Shown here one piece after another: positions 1 through 9,238 of a stretch of 33,254 bases of DNA. The stretch is from assembly GCA_903925005.1 (NCBI GenBank), contig CAIYDX010000299.1, positions 1 to 33,254 of the forward strand, in the 5' to 3' direction. The notes under the pieces are model-generated. The model searched no databases, was not told the origin of the DNA, and saw nothing but the letters and a program-made list of their open reading frames with translations. A program made the translations under genes and the position numbers. The first letter of the stretch is position 1, and the number at the start of each line of letters is the position of its first letter. The stretch is from an uncultured Geobacteraceae bacterium. GTDB lineage: Bacteria; Desulfobacterota; Desulfuromonadia; Geobacterales; Pseudopelobacteraceae.

Positions 1-41
1 AAGCTCAGGCCTGCTTGTAATTGAATGTTGTTCTTTTTCAT
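1..41 (-). CDS. 5' tip of a gene running off the window; prepilin-like N-terminus
   Basis: An ATG (complement of 39-41) is preceded by a strong Shine-Dalgarno sequence, AGGAGG, six bases upstream. The visible peptide is MKKNNIQLQAGLS followed by Leu or Phe. A short basic leader followed by G-L-S-(L/F) resembles the cleavage region of type IV prepilin-like proteins of the PilV/PilW/PilX kind, where the next residues would be a hydrophobic helix with a Glu at position +5. That identification is inference from 13 residues. The start and RBS are directly visible. The gene lies 57 bases after the TpsA stop, on the same strand. Confidence 0.5.
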   Translation of the reverse strand, partial: MKKNNIQLQAGLS

Positions 42-48
42 GAGTACC

Positions 49-71
49 CTCCTGATTCTTGATATCAGGAG
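49..71 (-). promoter_or_regulatory. Hairpin overlapping the ribosome binding site of the downstream partial gene
   Basis: On the minus strand CTCCTGAT (64-71) and ATCAGGAG (49-56) are exact complements separated by a seven-base loop. The second arm contains most of the AGGAGG ribosome binding site of the gene starting at 41, so folding would hide it. There is no T-run, so it is not a typical terminator. A role in translational control is inference. Confidence 0.4.
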
Positions 72-98
72 AATAGCAGATACATGCGACAGAAAAAG

Positions 99-3000
99 TC
101 ATACTGAAAACGCAAGCGCTCTTTTAGAACGATTCAGGTAATCAGTTGCATAGGAATCATTCAGACGAACACCGACATTATCATCTGTACCGTAACCGCT
201 CGTGCCGGTCAGGTTGATTGCGCCACCGGCACTGCTATCGGACTTGCCTGTGTCGATGTTTAAGCTGCCGTAGATGGAAATTCCATTGTTCCTGACTCCG
301 GTGCCTCCTCCGATGCCTATTATATCAAGTGTACCGCCACTTGTTGTTATGTTAGTTCGCTCTATTATAACTCCATCATTATCATTCGTACCATTGATTC
401 CGCCGGTGCCGTTCATACTTATATTTCCACCTGTGCTGCCGTCGCTTCTGCTTGTGTCAAGAATGCTTCCGGAGAGATAGACACCCCGGTTTTGATCACC
501 AGTGCCGTTACTGAAACCGGTGATATCGAGGTTCCCGCCGCCAGTAGTGATAGTTGAATTGTACAGATTGACGCCGGTGTTCGAATAGGTTGAACCACCG
601 CCAGCTGTACCGTATAACAGTATGTCTCCACCACGGCTACCATCGAGCCTGTTCGTGTCCAGAGTAGAGCTATTTCCTATGCTAATACCACCTTTGCCAC
701 TCCCCGAGAGGTCACTATTATCAGTAATATTTAAGTTCCCGCCACCTGTCTTGATGGATGTTGAGGTCAAGCTGACGCCGTAGTTATGATTGCCGCTTTC
801 AGAAGAAAAACTATTACCCGCGATTCCAATCAAACGTATGTCCCCACCGGTAGTTTGACCCATCCTGCTGGTGTCCAGGGTCGCGTCAGATGTGTATATA
901 CCGTTGTATCTGGTCACATTTAATTCAGAAACATTGCCTTCACCGCCAGTGCCGTTGATGCCTAGTTCTCCACCACCGGTAGTAATTTTTGTTCCGTAAT
1001 CCAGGAATACACCGTTAATTCTGTGGGGGTCATCATTATCGGTATAGAATCCGACGCCACCTGTCCCGCTCAGCGTAATTTTCCCGCCGACGGTACTGCC
1101 ATCAACGGTGCCGGTATCGAGAGTGGTAGAGTAGGTGTAGATACCGTGATTGCGTTCATAGGTGTTGCCGGAAACCGGAGAGGCACTCCCACCGCTGCCG
1201 GTGATGGAAAGATCCCCGCCACTAGTGGAAATCCTGGTTCCTTCATCGAGATAAACTCCGATATTCCAGTTGATGCCATTTCCGCCGATGCCGTTCAGAG
1301 TCACAGTGCCACCATGGCTGTCAATTGAGGAATTGAGCGAGTAGATGCCATGGTTATTATCGCTGGGTCCATAGCCTCCGGTGCCGTTAATGGTGATATT
1401 CCCACCATTGGTGATAACTGACGTGCCATCAAGTTGAACGCCGTAGTAGTGCCCATCGAAGCCATAGCCACCAGACCCGTTCAGGGTAATGTCGCCCCCG
1501 GTGCTGATAATCGGCTTGTTGACGGCGAGACCACCCTGTCCATTCAACCCGGTCGCTGTCAGAGTGATATCACCTGTAGCCTTGAGGCCATCATAATTAT
1601 TTACGGTGTCTATGAGGAGCATCTGTTTGTTGACAAGTTCAACGGAAGCAACGTTACCGGCCAACGTATGGATGTGATTGTCCGAATTGTTCAGTGTAAA
1701 GCTGCTGCCGGCACCGAACAGTCCAAGACCGTACGCGGATATCGGTGCGGTTTGCGTGACCACGCCGCTAGAGGTAGCAAGGAAAATGTCGTTTGTCGCA
1801 GTAAGTCCGCCAACTATAAAATTTCCGGTAGTGGCGAAATTCAAGCTTTTGGTGACACCGGCAATAGTGCCGATACTATTGCCGGTATTGTTCAATACAT
1901 AGTCGATGTTTGTGCCTAACAACCGCAGGTTGTTGGCGGAGATAGGTGCGTCCTGTACCAGGACAGCATTAGTGGCTATGGAATCTGCCGTTGCCGAATT
2001 GTTGATTGTGATCGTTGGCGCGATAGAGTTGGCGGAGATGATTCGCACGGCATTGCCGCTATCCGGAGCCGTAGTGGCGGATGCCGGGGTTGAACCGCCC
2101 CCGTTAATCCAGTTACCGGGTGTGCTCCAGTTACTGTCAATGCTGCCGGTCCAGCAGTACGCGCCGGTTTGGCAATAAGTTACTCCACCGTTGATGCTGA
2201 TCATATTGGTGGCGGTGATATCATTGAGACTGCCTGCAGCGCTGTTAATCGCAACAAAGTCGGTTGCAGTCAGCTTTGTCGCCGAGTCTATGGTTAAGGG
2301 ATGAGTGCCATTGTTGAAGGCGACACCGCTGATGCGATCATTGGTAGTGCTACCGGTCAGCGTGCCAACATTATTGTTTCCGGTGAGCAGATAATAAGCG
2401 CCGGCGCCAAGCAGTTCCAGGCGATCGGCGGTAATACCGGAGGCTGAAGCCTGTGAGACCACACCGGTTGAGTACAGGTGGACATTACTGCCCAACAGCG
2501 GGCCATTCAGAAAAAGTGATCCGTAAGTGCTTCTCAGAGTCAGATCGCTGCCAGCCTGTACAATACCGGTGGTGATTGTAATATCGTCACTGGCTGTAAA
2601 GCTGAACGGAGCGTTGCTACCAAGAGTGGCGCCCACGCTGGCTTTTCCGGTATGACTGATGTACACGGCAGATGGCCATCCGGAACCAATTGCAAAAGTT
2701 GTCGGCTCTGTCCCGATCGTGCCGGTATTCAGTGGATGTTCACTGGTACCGATGGGGCCATAACTATTAGGTTGAACGGCTATGTTTCTGGCAGAAATCA
2801 GCCCGGTACCGGTAATGCCGGCGCCACTACCCAAGGTTGCATTAGTAGAAAGGGTTACTGCACCGTTAGTGTCGTTATTGGTTATTGGGCTGGTAACTCT
2901 TAGAGTGGCGTCCTGAGTCGAAATATCAATGGCACCTGTGGTTGTAGTAATTCCGGTAGTTGTGTTTACGCTATCAACTCTCAGAAGCGTATTTCCATTG

Positions 3001-6000
3001 GTGAATTTGATCGAATTTGTGACGTTGGCGGCAATGGCGCTGACTCTATTGCCGGGGTCGTCCAGAGTGAACGTTCCGCTGCCGAGCAGTTCAAGCCCGA
3101 CTGCCTGGATCGATGCACCTAGACTTTGTGTTACCGAACCGAGAGTAGTAAGTGTCAGATTGCCATTGAACGTGGAAGGATTGTTTTCAAAACTGATATT
3201 TCCATAATGGCTATTAAGTTTTACGTTGCCGATATGTGTAGTATCGGTTGCCTGTATGCCATCGGCAAAAATACCTTGCGAATAAGAACCGGAGTTAATC
3301 AACAGATTAGTGGCAGTGATATTCCGGAGCTCCGTGTCAGAAATCGTCATTGTTTTTTCAGCAAGGCCGAGACCAATCGAGTTGTTGTTGCTTGCAGTGA
3401 TGCTGACATCACCTACCCCGGCATTGAGTGTTCCCTGCAGATCGACATCCGTCGCCTTGATGAAGATATTTCCGCCGTTGGTAGTAACCGATTTGCCGCT
3501 GGCAATGGTAAGAGTGCTGGCGCTGTAACCGTTCAGACCAGTGTTCAAAGTTGCCGTACCGCCAGACAGGGTAATGTTGCCGGTCGCGGTAATGCCGGCT
3601 GCGTTAGAGACCGAAACAGCTCCGCCACTTGCTGTTTGGCTGATACCGGTGATTGTCAGCGCATCTTGAGAGGTGTTGTTGAAGATGATATCACCGTTGC
3701 CGGTATTGGTCGCATTGAAGCTGGTCACGGAGTTGCCGTTCACGTTGTTATAGCTGGTAAGTGTTGTGCCGCCACTACTACTGGTGGTCAACAGGTTGCC
3801 TCTGACTGTAGTGTAGTTTGTATTTGCGATAGTACTGCCAGCCGTCAGGGTTATATTACCGCTAGTGCCGATACTGTCATACGCTACCGAGCCATTTGCT
3901 CTCGCTTCAACAAGGCCATTAATGGTTATATTCCCAGTAGTTGCAGCCAGGTTTATATTGCCGCCATTGCCAATATTGAGTAAGCATGGGGAATGATAAC
4001 AACTGGCACTTGCACTCGTGTCAATCCTGCCAATTGCGATTGATCCACTTGCCGTTGCAGTAACAGTGCCGCCACTTCCTATTGTCCCAGCGATACCATA
4101 GTAGTCCCAGTACGCACCATTTTGTGATGCATTGGAAGAAATATCACCGATGACTATAGAACCATCTCTCGCGATAAGGGAGACGTTACCAGCCGAACTG
4201 CCTATACTTCCCGAGCCATCTTTAATGACGAATGTAGAAATGTTTGACGCACCGGTTATACTGCCTCCCGCCGTCAGACTGACGTTACCACCGCGCCCGG
4301 TCGTAGTGCCGTTAGAATTGGTACGGACTGAAGCATCTATTGTTGATCCGTTTAATAGCAGTATGTCGTGTCCAGCGGTTAGGGAAACATCGCCCGCATC
4401 ACCAACTGAATAACCGTTACCGTTAAACCCGGTTGTAATCGAACCGTTGATAGATATGTTGCTGCTGGTTCCAGTGGCGGTCAGGCCAACAGCACCCCCG
4501 TTGCTCGAAATCCCGCCATTGATGGTAATACCGCCGTTGTTGGAAATCGAAACATTGCCACCTCCTGACTGGCTGATTCCGGTTGTAAACAAATTGCTAT
4601 TAATTGAGACATTACCGTCAGACATCAGGACAATGTTTCCGCCAGTGCCAACACTTGTGGGAGTGCGATTTCCGCCCAGATAAACAGCTCTGGCATCGAC
4701 ATCGCCACTAATAGTAAGATTCCCGTTAGTCGCGGTCAGGTTGACATTACCGCCATTTCCGATTGAAGTGTCACCATTATCCCAATAATAATCATATGTG
4801 GCGCCGGTAGAACTCGTATTTACAGCACCAACTGAGACTGAACCACTTGCAGTTACCGAAACGTTGCCGCCGTTTCCGATTATGCCACCGTTATCATTTT
4901 GAGAAGCACTGGCAGAAAGATTTCTGATGATGACGTCGCCACCATTAGCAATCAGGGATATGTTTCCGGCTCGACTGCCTGTACTGCCATTCTGATATTT
5001 ATAGACGTTTGTAGAAATATCGCTTGTTGTGCCAATAATACTGCCAGCCGCAGTCAGGCTGACGTCTCCGCCGTGCCCGGTCGTGGTGCCGTTACCATCT
5101 GCACCGATTGAAGCATCGATAGCCGTGCCGGTTACACCGAGCAGAATATTGCGCCCTGCTGTAAGCGAGACATCACCCGCGCTGCCGGCTGATGAACCGC
5201 TGATATAATCACCGGTTTTGATCAACGCATTGACGCTAATATCGCTGGCCGTTCCAGTGGCGGTCAACAACACCGCACCGCCGGCGATGGTTATAGGGCT
5301 ATTTATAAAGATACTGCCGCTGTTGGTGATTTTGAGATTTTTCGCGGCTACCACCAGACCGTCGCCTGAAACGCTGTAGAGGATGTCGGCCGAAGTAAGG
5401 CCGCCTTTGGCAATGCTAAACGTGTTATAGGAAATATCACCGATATTGCTGACGCTTAAAGTATCAGAGAGAAGAGAAAGTCCGGTTATATGACTACCGC
5501 TGGAAAGAGTGACGGAAGAACCCTTCACTGCGTTCCCGTCAACGTACGTAAGCAGTTTGCTGCCGGTGGGAACCGAGTTGCCGGGGAGCGCCAGATAGTA
5601 AAAACCATTTGCGCCGGTAGATGTATGAGCAAGCAGAGTACCATCAACCGCCGTCTGTATGTTTCGACCTCCACCGGTAACATCAACGGTACCGGAAATG
5701 ATCTGCGGAGTACCGTTAAACTGCCACTTGAGGTAGGGGTAGGATATGCCTGGCAGGATTCCCCAGGTTGAGGTATCCCAAGCGGCAAAATTAGTCGTCA
5801 TCATTTGGGCGGTGGTCAGGCCGTAGCTGTCAGCACTGCCGGCACTGGTTGTCCGGCCGGAAGAATCCTTATCCCAGTAGCTATTGGTAACTGTTCCGGA
5901 GTTGGAGTTATATCCCGCCAGCCCGCCGACAAGAGAAATCCCAGGAACACTTCCGGTGGCGTAACTGTTGATGATGCTACCGACGTTTTCACCCACCAGT

Positions 6001-9000
6001 CCGCCGATATAGCCTGTGCCTGTGCCCGTAACACTTCCGGTGGCGTAGCTGTTGCGGATGGAGCCGTTGATGTAGTTTTGTCCCACCAGCCCGCCGACAG
6101 CAGAGGTTCCGGATGTATTTCCAGTTGCGTAGCTGTTGCTGATCGTGGCGTTGCCAGTGCTGTAGTTATATCCCACCAGTCCGCCGGCATTATTGGTTGT
6201 CGATACATTTCCGGTGGCGTAGCTGTTGAAAATACCACCTGCGTTGTATCCCACCAGTCCGCCGGCATTATCAGTAGTCCCGCTAACATTGCCGGTAGCA
6301 TAGCTGCTGATGACAGTACCGCTGCTGTAGCCAATCAGGTCTCCGACGTTGGCTTTCCCGCTCACGCTGCCGGAAACAAGCCCCACATTCTGAATTGTAG
6401 AACCAGAGCCCAAGTAACCGAACAAGCCGACATAGTCCGTCGAAGGTCTATTGATGGTAAAATTGGTAATGGAATGCCCTAACCCATCGAAGGTACCTGA
6501 AAATGGAGTAGCTAAATCGCTGACCGGCACAAACCTCTTGGTGACGTCCCACATTCCGGAAGCCAGCGTCAGTTCTGTCATATTAATGTTGTTGGCCAAG
6601 GTATAATTTGCCGCCAGGGTGGTTGAGTTCATCCCAATCAGTTGCAACTGATGGGCGTTTGTGATGGTGGTGCTGTACTCCGAGCGCAGGAAAGGACGGG
6701 TGTTGCCTGGGCTCATCCACCAGATCGGACTGCCGCTGGTGAAATCGAAACCGGAGTAGGTCGCCTGGTTGTATGCGTTGACCGTTCCGGTCGAGCTGTT
6801 GATGCCGGTGCCGCCACCCGCGCTGGTCGCCTGACCTGTTGTGTCCTTGTCCCAGTAGCTAGATGTCACCCCTCCCCAGAAGCTCGCATGATAGCCAAGC
6901 AAACCTCCATTATAGGAACCGCCACTGACCGCACCGGTAGCATAGCTGTTGCTGATCTGCCCGGCATCATTCCACCCCAGCAACCCGCCGACGTAAGCGG
7001 TGGCCGCTACTGCGGTTACCCTGCCGGTGGCGTAGCTATTGGAGATCCATGACGTTCCGGAATCCGCCCCGACAAGGCCACCAACAGCACCCGTGCCGGG
7101 ACCTGTTCCGGTTGCCGTAACATTGCCGGTCGCATAACTCGAAGAAATGCCCGTGCCGCCCGACGGCCACGGTGAATGAGTGATACCGACCAGGCCGCCA
7201 ATGCTGGCCCATATGCCGGTCACATCACCGGCGCTGTAACTGTTTGTGATGTTGCCCCCATTGAAGCCGACCAGGCCGCCGACATTGGCGTATCCATTCA
7301 CGCTCGCCGTAGAGTACGTGTGGTCAATGGTTTCCAACAACGTAATAAAGCAAGGTGCCGCGCCCCCGAGCGTACAGGCGTACCCCGCCAATGGCCCAAC
7401 ATTCTCGTATCCGGTGATGCTACCTCCCACAAGCCCCACGTTCCGCAAGGTTGCGTTTTGGGCCATTACTCCAAACAGGCCAACATTGTCCGTGCTCGGC
7501 CGATTGATTGTGAGCCCGTTAATGGTGTGACCAAGGCCGTCTAACGTACCGGTAAATGGTGTGACCGTATCGCCCGTCGGCATAAAGCCCGCGAGGCCGT
7601 TCCATAAATTTGTTGCCGTGGCATTAATGTTGTTACCGAGGGCGTAGTTGCCGGCCAGATTGGTATTCATCCCCTGCAGTTGGTTGACGTCATTCACCAG
7701 CATGTACGAGTTGAGTGTGCCTGTTACTTTGCCGGCAAAGCTGGTTGGCGTTGCATAGCTTGGTCCGACGCCGTTCGCATCTGCAGCATTATTGCTGCCA
7801 GATGGGTTGTAATAGATGTTGGTCGTGGCGGCGGTGACATGACCGGAGCCGGTGAAACTGACCGTACCACAGGTCTCAGCCCCGGCTACACATGCCCCGG
7901 TCGAATCTGCGCGCAGGTTTACGCTCCCCGATCCCGAACTGGTGATTGCTTGATTGACGTTCACATTGCGAATGGCGTTAAGCGTAAGGCTGTACTGACT
8001 ATTCCAGGAGACCGCGCCATTCACAAATATATCGCCATTGCCGCCTGTAGTTGCGGCGTTCGTCTGGATTGTAAAGTCATTGTTGACCAGCGCATTCTGT
8101 ATAATACCCGGCGTAACGATCGTGGCACCGGAAATGGTCGGGGTGGTACTGGTTATCTCAACATCGTCCGGGTCGAGGAGCCAGCTGCCTCCGCGTGTAT
8201 TGACCCTGACGCTGTTGATGTCGACAGTCTTTGCCGAGGTCTCTATAAAACCGCCGCTCCCCTTGGTGCCGTCCCCCTGAGCGGAAATGGTGCCGCGTGC
8301 GGTCAGAGTGCCGCTGAGTTTGCCATCCTCCTCGGTCTTGACGACTACCTGGCCGCCCTTGACGCCGTCGGCGCTGATGACGCTGCTGTCCGCAAGTTCA
8401 ATCGACTTTGTCGCCTTGAGGAATATCCGTCCCCCTTCCATAACCGCGCTGTCGGCGCTGATCCGCCCTTTCTGGCGCACGATCCCGCCGTACATCCCTA
8501 CCCGTCCCGCATCGGCAACCAGCGTACCCAGGTTGATGGTCTGATGTTCCGGGGCGCTGACCACCATCGCGATATCGGGGTTACTCTTGTCGACCAGCAA
8601 TACTTCCTTGCCGGCAGCCAGTAAAATATCGCCGTTAGGTGCGGTAATGATGCCGCTGTTGGCGACATCCGGGGCGATCAGATAGACCTGGCCGCCACCT
8701 GGGGTCGTGATGGCCCCCTGGTTATCAACTTTCCCGGCGATCGGTCCGGCGCTGAAGTTCATCTTGCCGGCCAGAAAATCCTGATTGCTGATGCCAAGGG
8801 AAGAGGCGATCAGACCGCCCACGTCAAGCCGGGAGTTCGGTCCGAACAGGATGCCGTTGGGGTTGATCAGCAGCACCTTGCCGTTCGATTGCAGCGCGCC
8901 AAGAATTGCCGAGGGGTCACCGCCGGTAATGCGGTTAAGTACCGCGCTTGCCGCCGAGGGCTGGATGAACCGGGTTGTCTCGTTGTTGCCGATGGAGAAA

Positions 9001-9206
9001 CCTTGCCAGTTGATGATGGCATTGGCCGAGTTGGTGATGGTCATAACATTGCCGCTGGTGCTGATGGCGGCGATGCCGTTGACAACCAGTGGAGCGGTGG
9101 GAAGAGCCATGACGGCTGTCGGCAGGAAGGAGATCAACATGAATGCCGCAGCGATTCGTCTCTGGTTCCGGGTTGGCCTGAATGAAATTTTTGTGCTCTT
9201 TTTCAT
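99..9206 (-). CDS. TpsA-type filamentous haemagglutinin-like adhesin, 3035 aa
   Basis: A giant secreted exoprotein of a two-partner secretion system, expected to be threaded through the TpsB encoded just upstream and to fold as a beta-helix on the cell surface. The ATG at 9206 is preferred: GGTGA lies five bases before it and MKKSTKISF begins a normal signal peptide ending near A-V-M-A-L-P. A GTG three codons upstream is the alternative. The TPS domain spans about residues 40-280 and has the family NPNG motif at 115-118 (LLINPNGILFG). Then come two GLUG-type blocks (about 590-775 and 955-1130, units like NVGGLVGYN..GxIxNSYATGNVSG), a duplicated stretch of about 260 residues (1290-1800), and a C-terminal array of 13 Gly-rich units (from about 2570). 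The last unit breaks off after GVRLNDS and the protein ends with 17 unrelated residues, YATDYLNRSKRALAFSV. No autotransporter or anchor domain is visible at the C-terminus. The family call is secure; the ligand is unknown. Confidence 0.93.
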   Translation of the reverse strand: MKKSTKISFRPTRNQRRIAAAFMLISFLPTAVMALPTAPLVVNGIAAISTSGNVMTITNSANAIINWQGFSIGNNETTRFIQPSAASAVLNRITGGDPSAILGALQSNGKVLLINPNGILFGPNSRLDVGGLIASSLGISNQDFLAGKMNFSAGPIAGKVDNQGAITTPGGGQVYLIAPDVANSGIITAPNGDILLAAGKEVLLVDKSNPDIAMVVSAPEHQTINLGTLVADAGRVGMYGGIVRQKGRISADSAVMEGGRIFLKATKSIELADSSVISADGVKGGQVVVKTEEDGKLSGTLTARGTISAQGDGTKGSGGFIETSAKTVDINSVRVNTRGGSWLLDPDDVEITSTTPTISGATIVTPGIIQNALVNNDFTIQTNAATTGGNGDIFVNGAVSWNSQYSLTLNAIRNVNVNQAITSSGSGSVNLRADSTGACVAGAETCGTVSFTGSGHVTAATTNIYYNPSGSNNAADANGVGPSYATPTSFAGKVTGTLNSYMLVNDVNQLQGMNTNLAGNYALGNNINATATNLWNGLAGFMPTGDTVTPFTGTLDGLGHTINGLTINRPSTDNVGLFGVMAQNATLRNVGLVGGSITGYENVGPLAGYACTLGGAAPCFITLLETIDHTYSTASVNGYANVGGLVGFNGGNITNSYSAGDVTGIWASIGGLVGITHSPWPSGGTGISSSYATGNVTATGTGPGTGAVGGLVGADSGTSWISNSYATGRVTAVAATAYVGGLLGWNDAGQISNSYATGAVSGGSYNGGLLGYHASFWGGVTSSYWDKDTTGQATSAGGGTGINSSTGTVNAYNQATYSGFDFTSGSPIWWMSPGNTRPFLRSEYSTTITNAHQLQLIGMNSTTLAANYTLANNINMTELTLASGMWDVTKRFVPVSDLATPFSGTFDGLGHSITNFTINRPSTDYVGLFGYLGSGSTIQNVGLVSGSVSGKANVGDLIGYSSGTVISSYATGNVSGTTDNAGGLVGYNAGGIFNSYATGNVSTTNNAGGLVGYNYSTGNATISNSYATGNTSGTSAVGGLVGQNYINGSIRNSYATGSVTGTGTGYIGGLVGENVGSIINSYATGSVPGISLVGGLAGYNSNSGTVTNSYWDKDSSGRTTSAGSADSYGLTTAQMMTTNFAAWDTSTWGILPGISYPYLKWQFNGTPQIISGTVDVTGGGRNIQTAVDGTLLAHTSTGANGFYYLALPGNSVPTGSKLLTYVDGNAVKGSSVTLSSGSHITGLSLLSDTLSVSNIGDISYNTFSIAKGGLTSADILYSVSGDGLVVAAKNLKITNSGSIFINSPITIAGGAVLLTATGTASDISVNALIKTGDYISGSSAGSAGDVSLTAGRNILLGVTGTAIDASIGADGNGTTTGHGGDVSLTAAGSIIGTTSDISTNVYKYQNGSTGSRAGNISLIANGGDVIIRNLSASASQNDNGGIIGNGGNVSVTASGSVSVGAVNTSSTGATYDYYWDNGDTSIGNGGNVNLTATNGNLTISGDVDARAVYLGGNRTPTSVGTGGNIVLMSDGNVSINSNLFTTGISQSGGGNVSISNNGGITINGGISSNGGAVGLTATGTSSNISINGSITTGFNGNGYSVGDAGDVSLTAGHDILLLNGSTIDASVRTNSNGTTTGRGGNVSLTAGGSITGASNISTFVIKDGSGSIGSSAGNVSLIARDGSIVIGDISSNASQNGAYWDYYGIAGTIGSGGTVTATASGSIAIGRIDTSASASCYHSPCLLNIGNGGNINLAATTGNITINGLVEARANGSVAYDSIGTSGNITLTAGSTIANTNYTTVRGNLLTTSSSGGTTLTSYNNVNGNSVTSFNATNTGNGDIIFNNTSQDALTITGISQTASGGAVSVSNAAGITATGNITLSGGTATLNTGLNGYSASTLTIASGKSVTTNGGNIFIKATDVDLQGTLNAGVGDVSITASNNNSIGLGLAEKTMTISDTELRNITATNLLINSGSYSQGIFADGIQATDTTHIGNVKLNSHYGNISFENNPSTFNGNLTLTTLGSVTQSLGASIQAVGLELLGSGTFTLDDPGNRVSAIAANVTNSIKFTNGNTLLRVDSVNTTTGITTTTGAIDISTQDATLRVTSPITNNDTNGAVTLSTNATLGSGAGITGTGLISARNIAVQPNSYGPIGTSEHPLNTGTIGTEPTTFAIGSGWPSAVYISHTGKASVGATLGSNAPFSFTASDDITITTGIVQAGSDLTLRSTYGSLFLNGPLLGSNVHLYSTGVVSQASASGITADRLELLGAGAYYLLTGNNNVGTLTGSTTNDRISGVAFNNGTHPLTIDSATKLTATDFVAINSAAGSLNDITATNMISINGGVTYCQTGAYCWTGSIDSNWSTPGNWINGGGSTPASATTAPDSGNAVRIISANSIAPTITINNSATADSIATNAVLVQDAPISANNLRLLGTNIDYVLNNTGNSIGTIAGVTKSLNFATTGNFIVGGLTATNDIFLATSSGVVTQTAPISAYGLGLFGAGSSFTLNNSDNHIHTLAGNVASVELVNKQMLLIDTVNNYDGLKATGDITLTATGLNGQGGLAVNKPIISTGGDITLNGSGGYGFDGHYYGVQLDGTSVITNGGNITINGTGGYGPSDNNHGIYSLNSSIDSHGGTVTLNGIGGNGINWNIGVYLDEGTRISTSGGDLSITGSGGSASPVSGNTYERNHGIYTYSTTLDTGTVDGSTVGGKITLSGTGGVGFYTDNDDPHRINGVFLDYGTKITTGGGELGINGTGGEGNVSELNVTRYNGIYTSDATLDTSRMGQTTGGDIRLIGIAGNSFSSESGNHNYGVSLTSTSIKTGGGNLNITDNSDLSGSGKGGISIGNSSTLDTNRLDGSRGGDILLYGTAGGGSTYSNTGVNLYNSTITTGGGNLDITGFSNGTGDQNRGVYLSGSILDTSRSDGSTGGNISMNGTGGINGTNDNDGVIIERTNITTSGGTLDIIGIGGGTGVRNNGISIYGSLNIDTGKSDSSAGGAINLTGTSGYGTDDNVGVRLNDSYATDYLNRSKRALAFSV
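145..1500 (-). repeat. C-terminal array of 13 Gly-rich units in TpsA
   Basis: Thirteen units of about 30-42 residues each start GG-(D/N/T/K/E)-(I/L)-x-(I/L)-x-G and carry a middle (N/H)-G-(V/I)-x-(L/I) element. From the fourth unit on, two kinds alternate. One ends LDT...DGS-GG, and the other ends in ITT-(G/S)-GG. They look like successive rungs of a beta-helix. The thirteenth unit stops after NDS, where an ITTSGG-like ending is expected. Confidence 0.75.
3800..5330 (-). repeat. Two diverged tandem copies, about 780 bp each, inside tpsA
   Basis: Two consecutive blocks encode parallel protein segments. Both run through an LTATGT-(A/S)-S-(D/N)-IS start, AGDVSLTAG, a T-(A)-IDAS element, G-GTTTG-(H/R)-GG-(D/N)-VSLTA, and then VSVTASGS-like elements. 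At DNA level the cccggtcgt(g/a)gtgccgtt segments near 5075 and 4296 are 779 bases apart and differ at only a few positions. The boundaries given are approximate. Confidence 0.65.
5815..7430 (-). repeat. GLUG-motif repeat blocks of TpsA
   Basis: Two clusters of repeats (about 5815-6340 and 6880-7430) encode units of 22-30 residues with the pattern (N/A)-x-GGLVGYN.....NSYATGNVSG. Each cluster is closed by a SYWDKD-(T/S)-(T/S)-G-(Q/R)-(A/T)-TSAG segment. The two clusters are separated by a related segment beginning QLQLIGMN, so the whole module appears duplicated. GLUG motifs are known from many bacterial surface proteins. Confidence 0.75.
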
Positions 9207-9238
9207 GGCGATCACCAGAAAATAGTTACGTTAAGCTG

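Noticed and set aside
5805..6482. Long plus-strand open frame with repeats opposite the adhesin gene
   Set aside because: It is the mirror of the GLUG repeats of tpsA. The repetitive Ser/Ala/Gly/Val content follows from the other strand's codons, and there is no ribosome binding site.
7680..8624. 314-codon plus-strand frame opposite tpsA
   Set aside because: It lies wholly inside the well-supported TPS-domain gene, has no recognisable domain, and its composition is typical of an antisense shadow.
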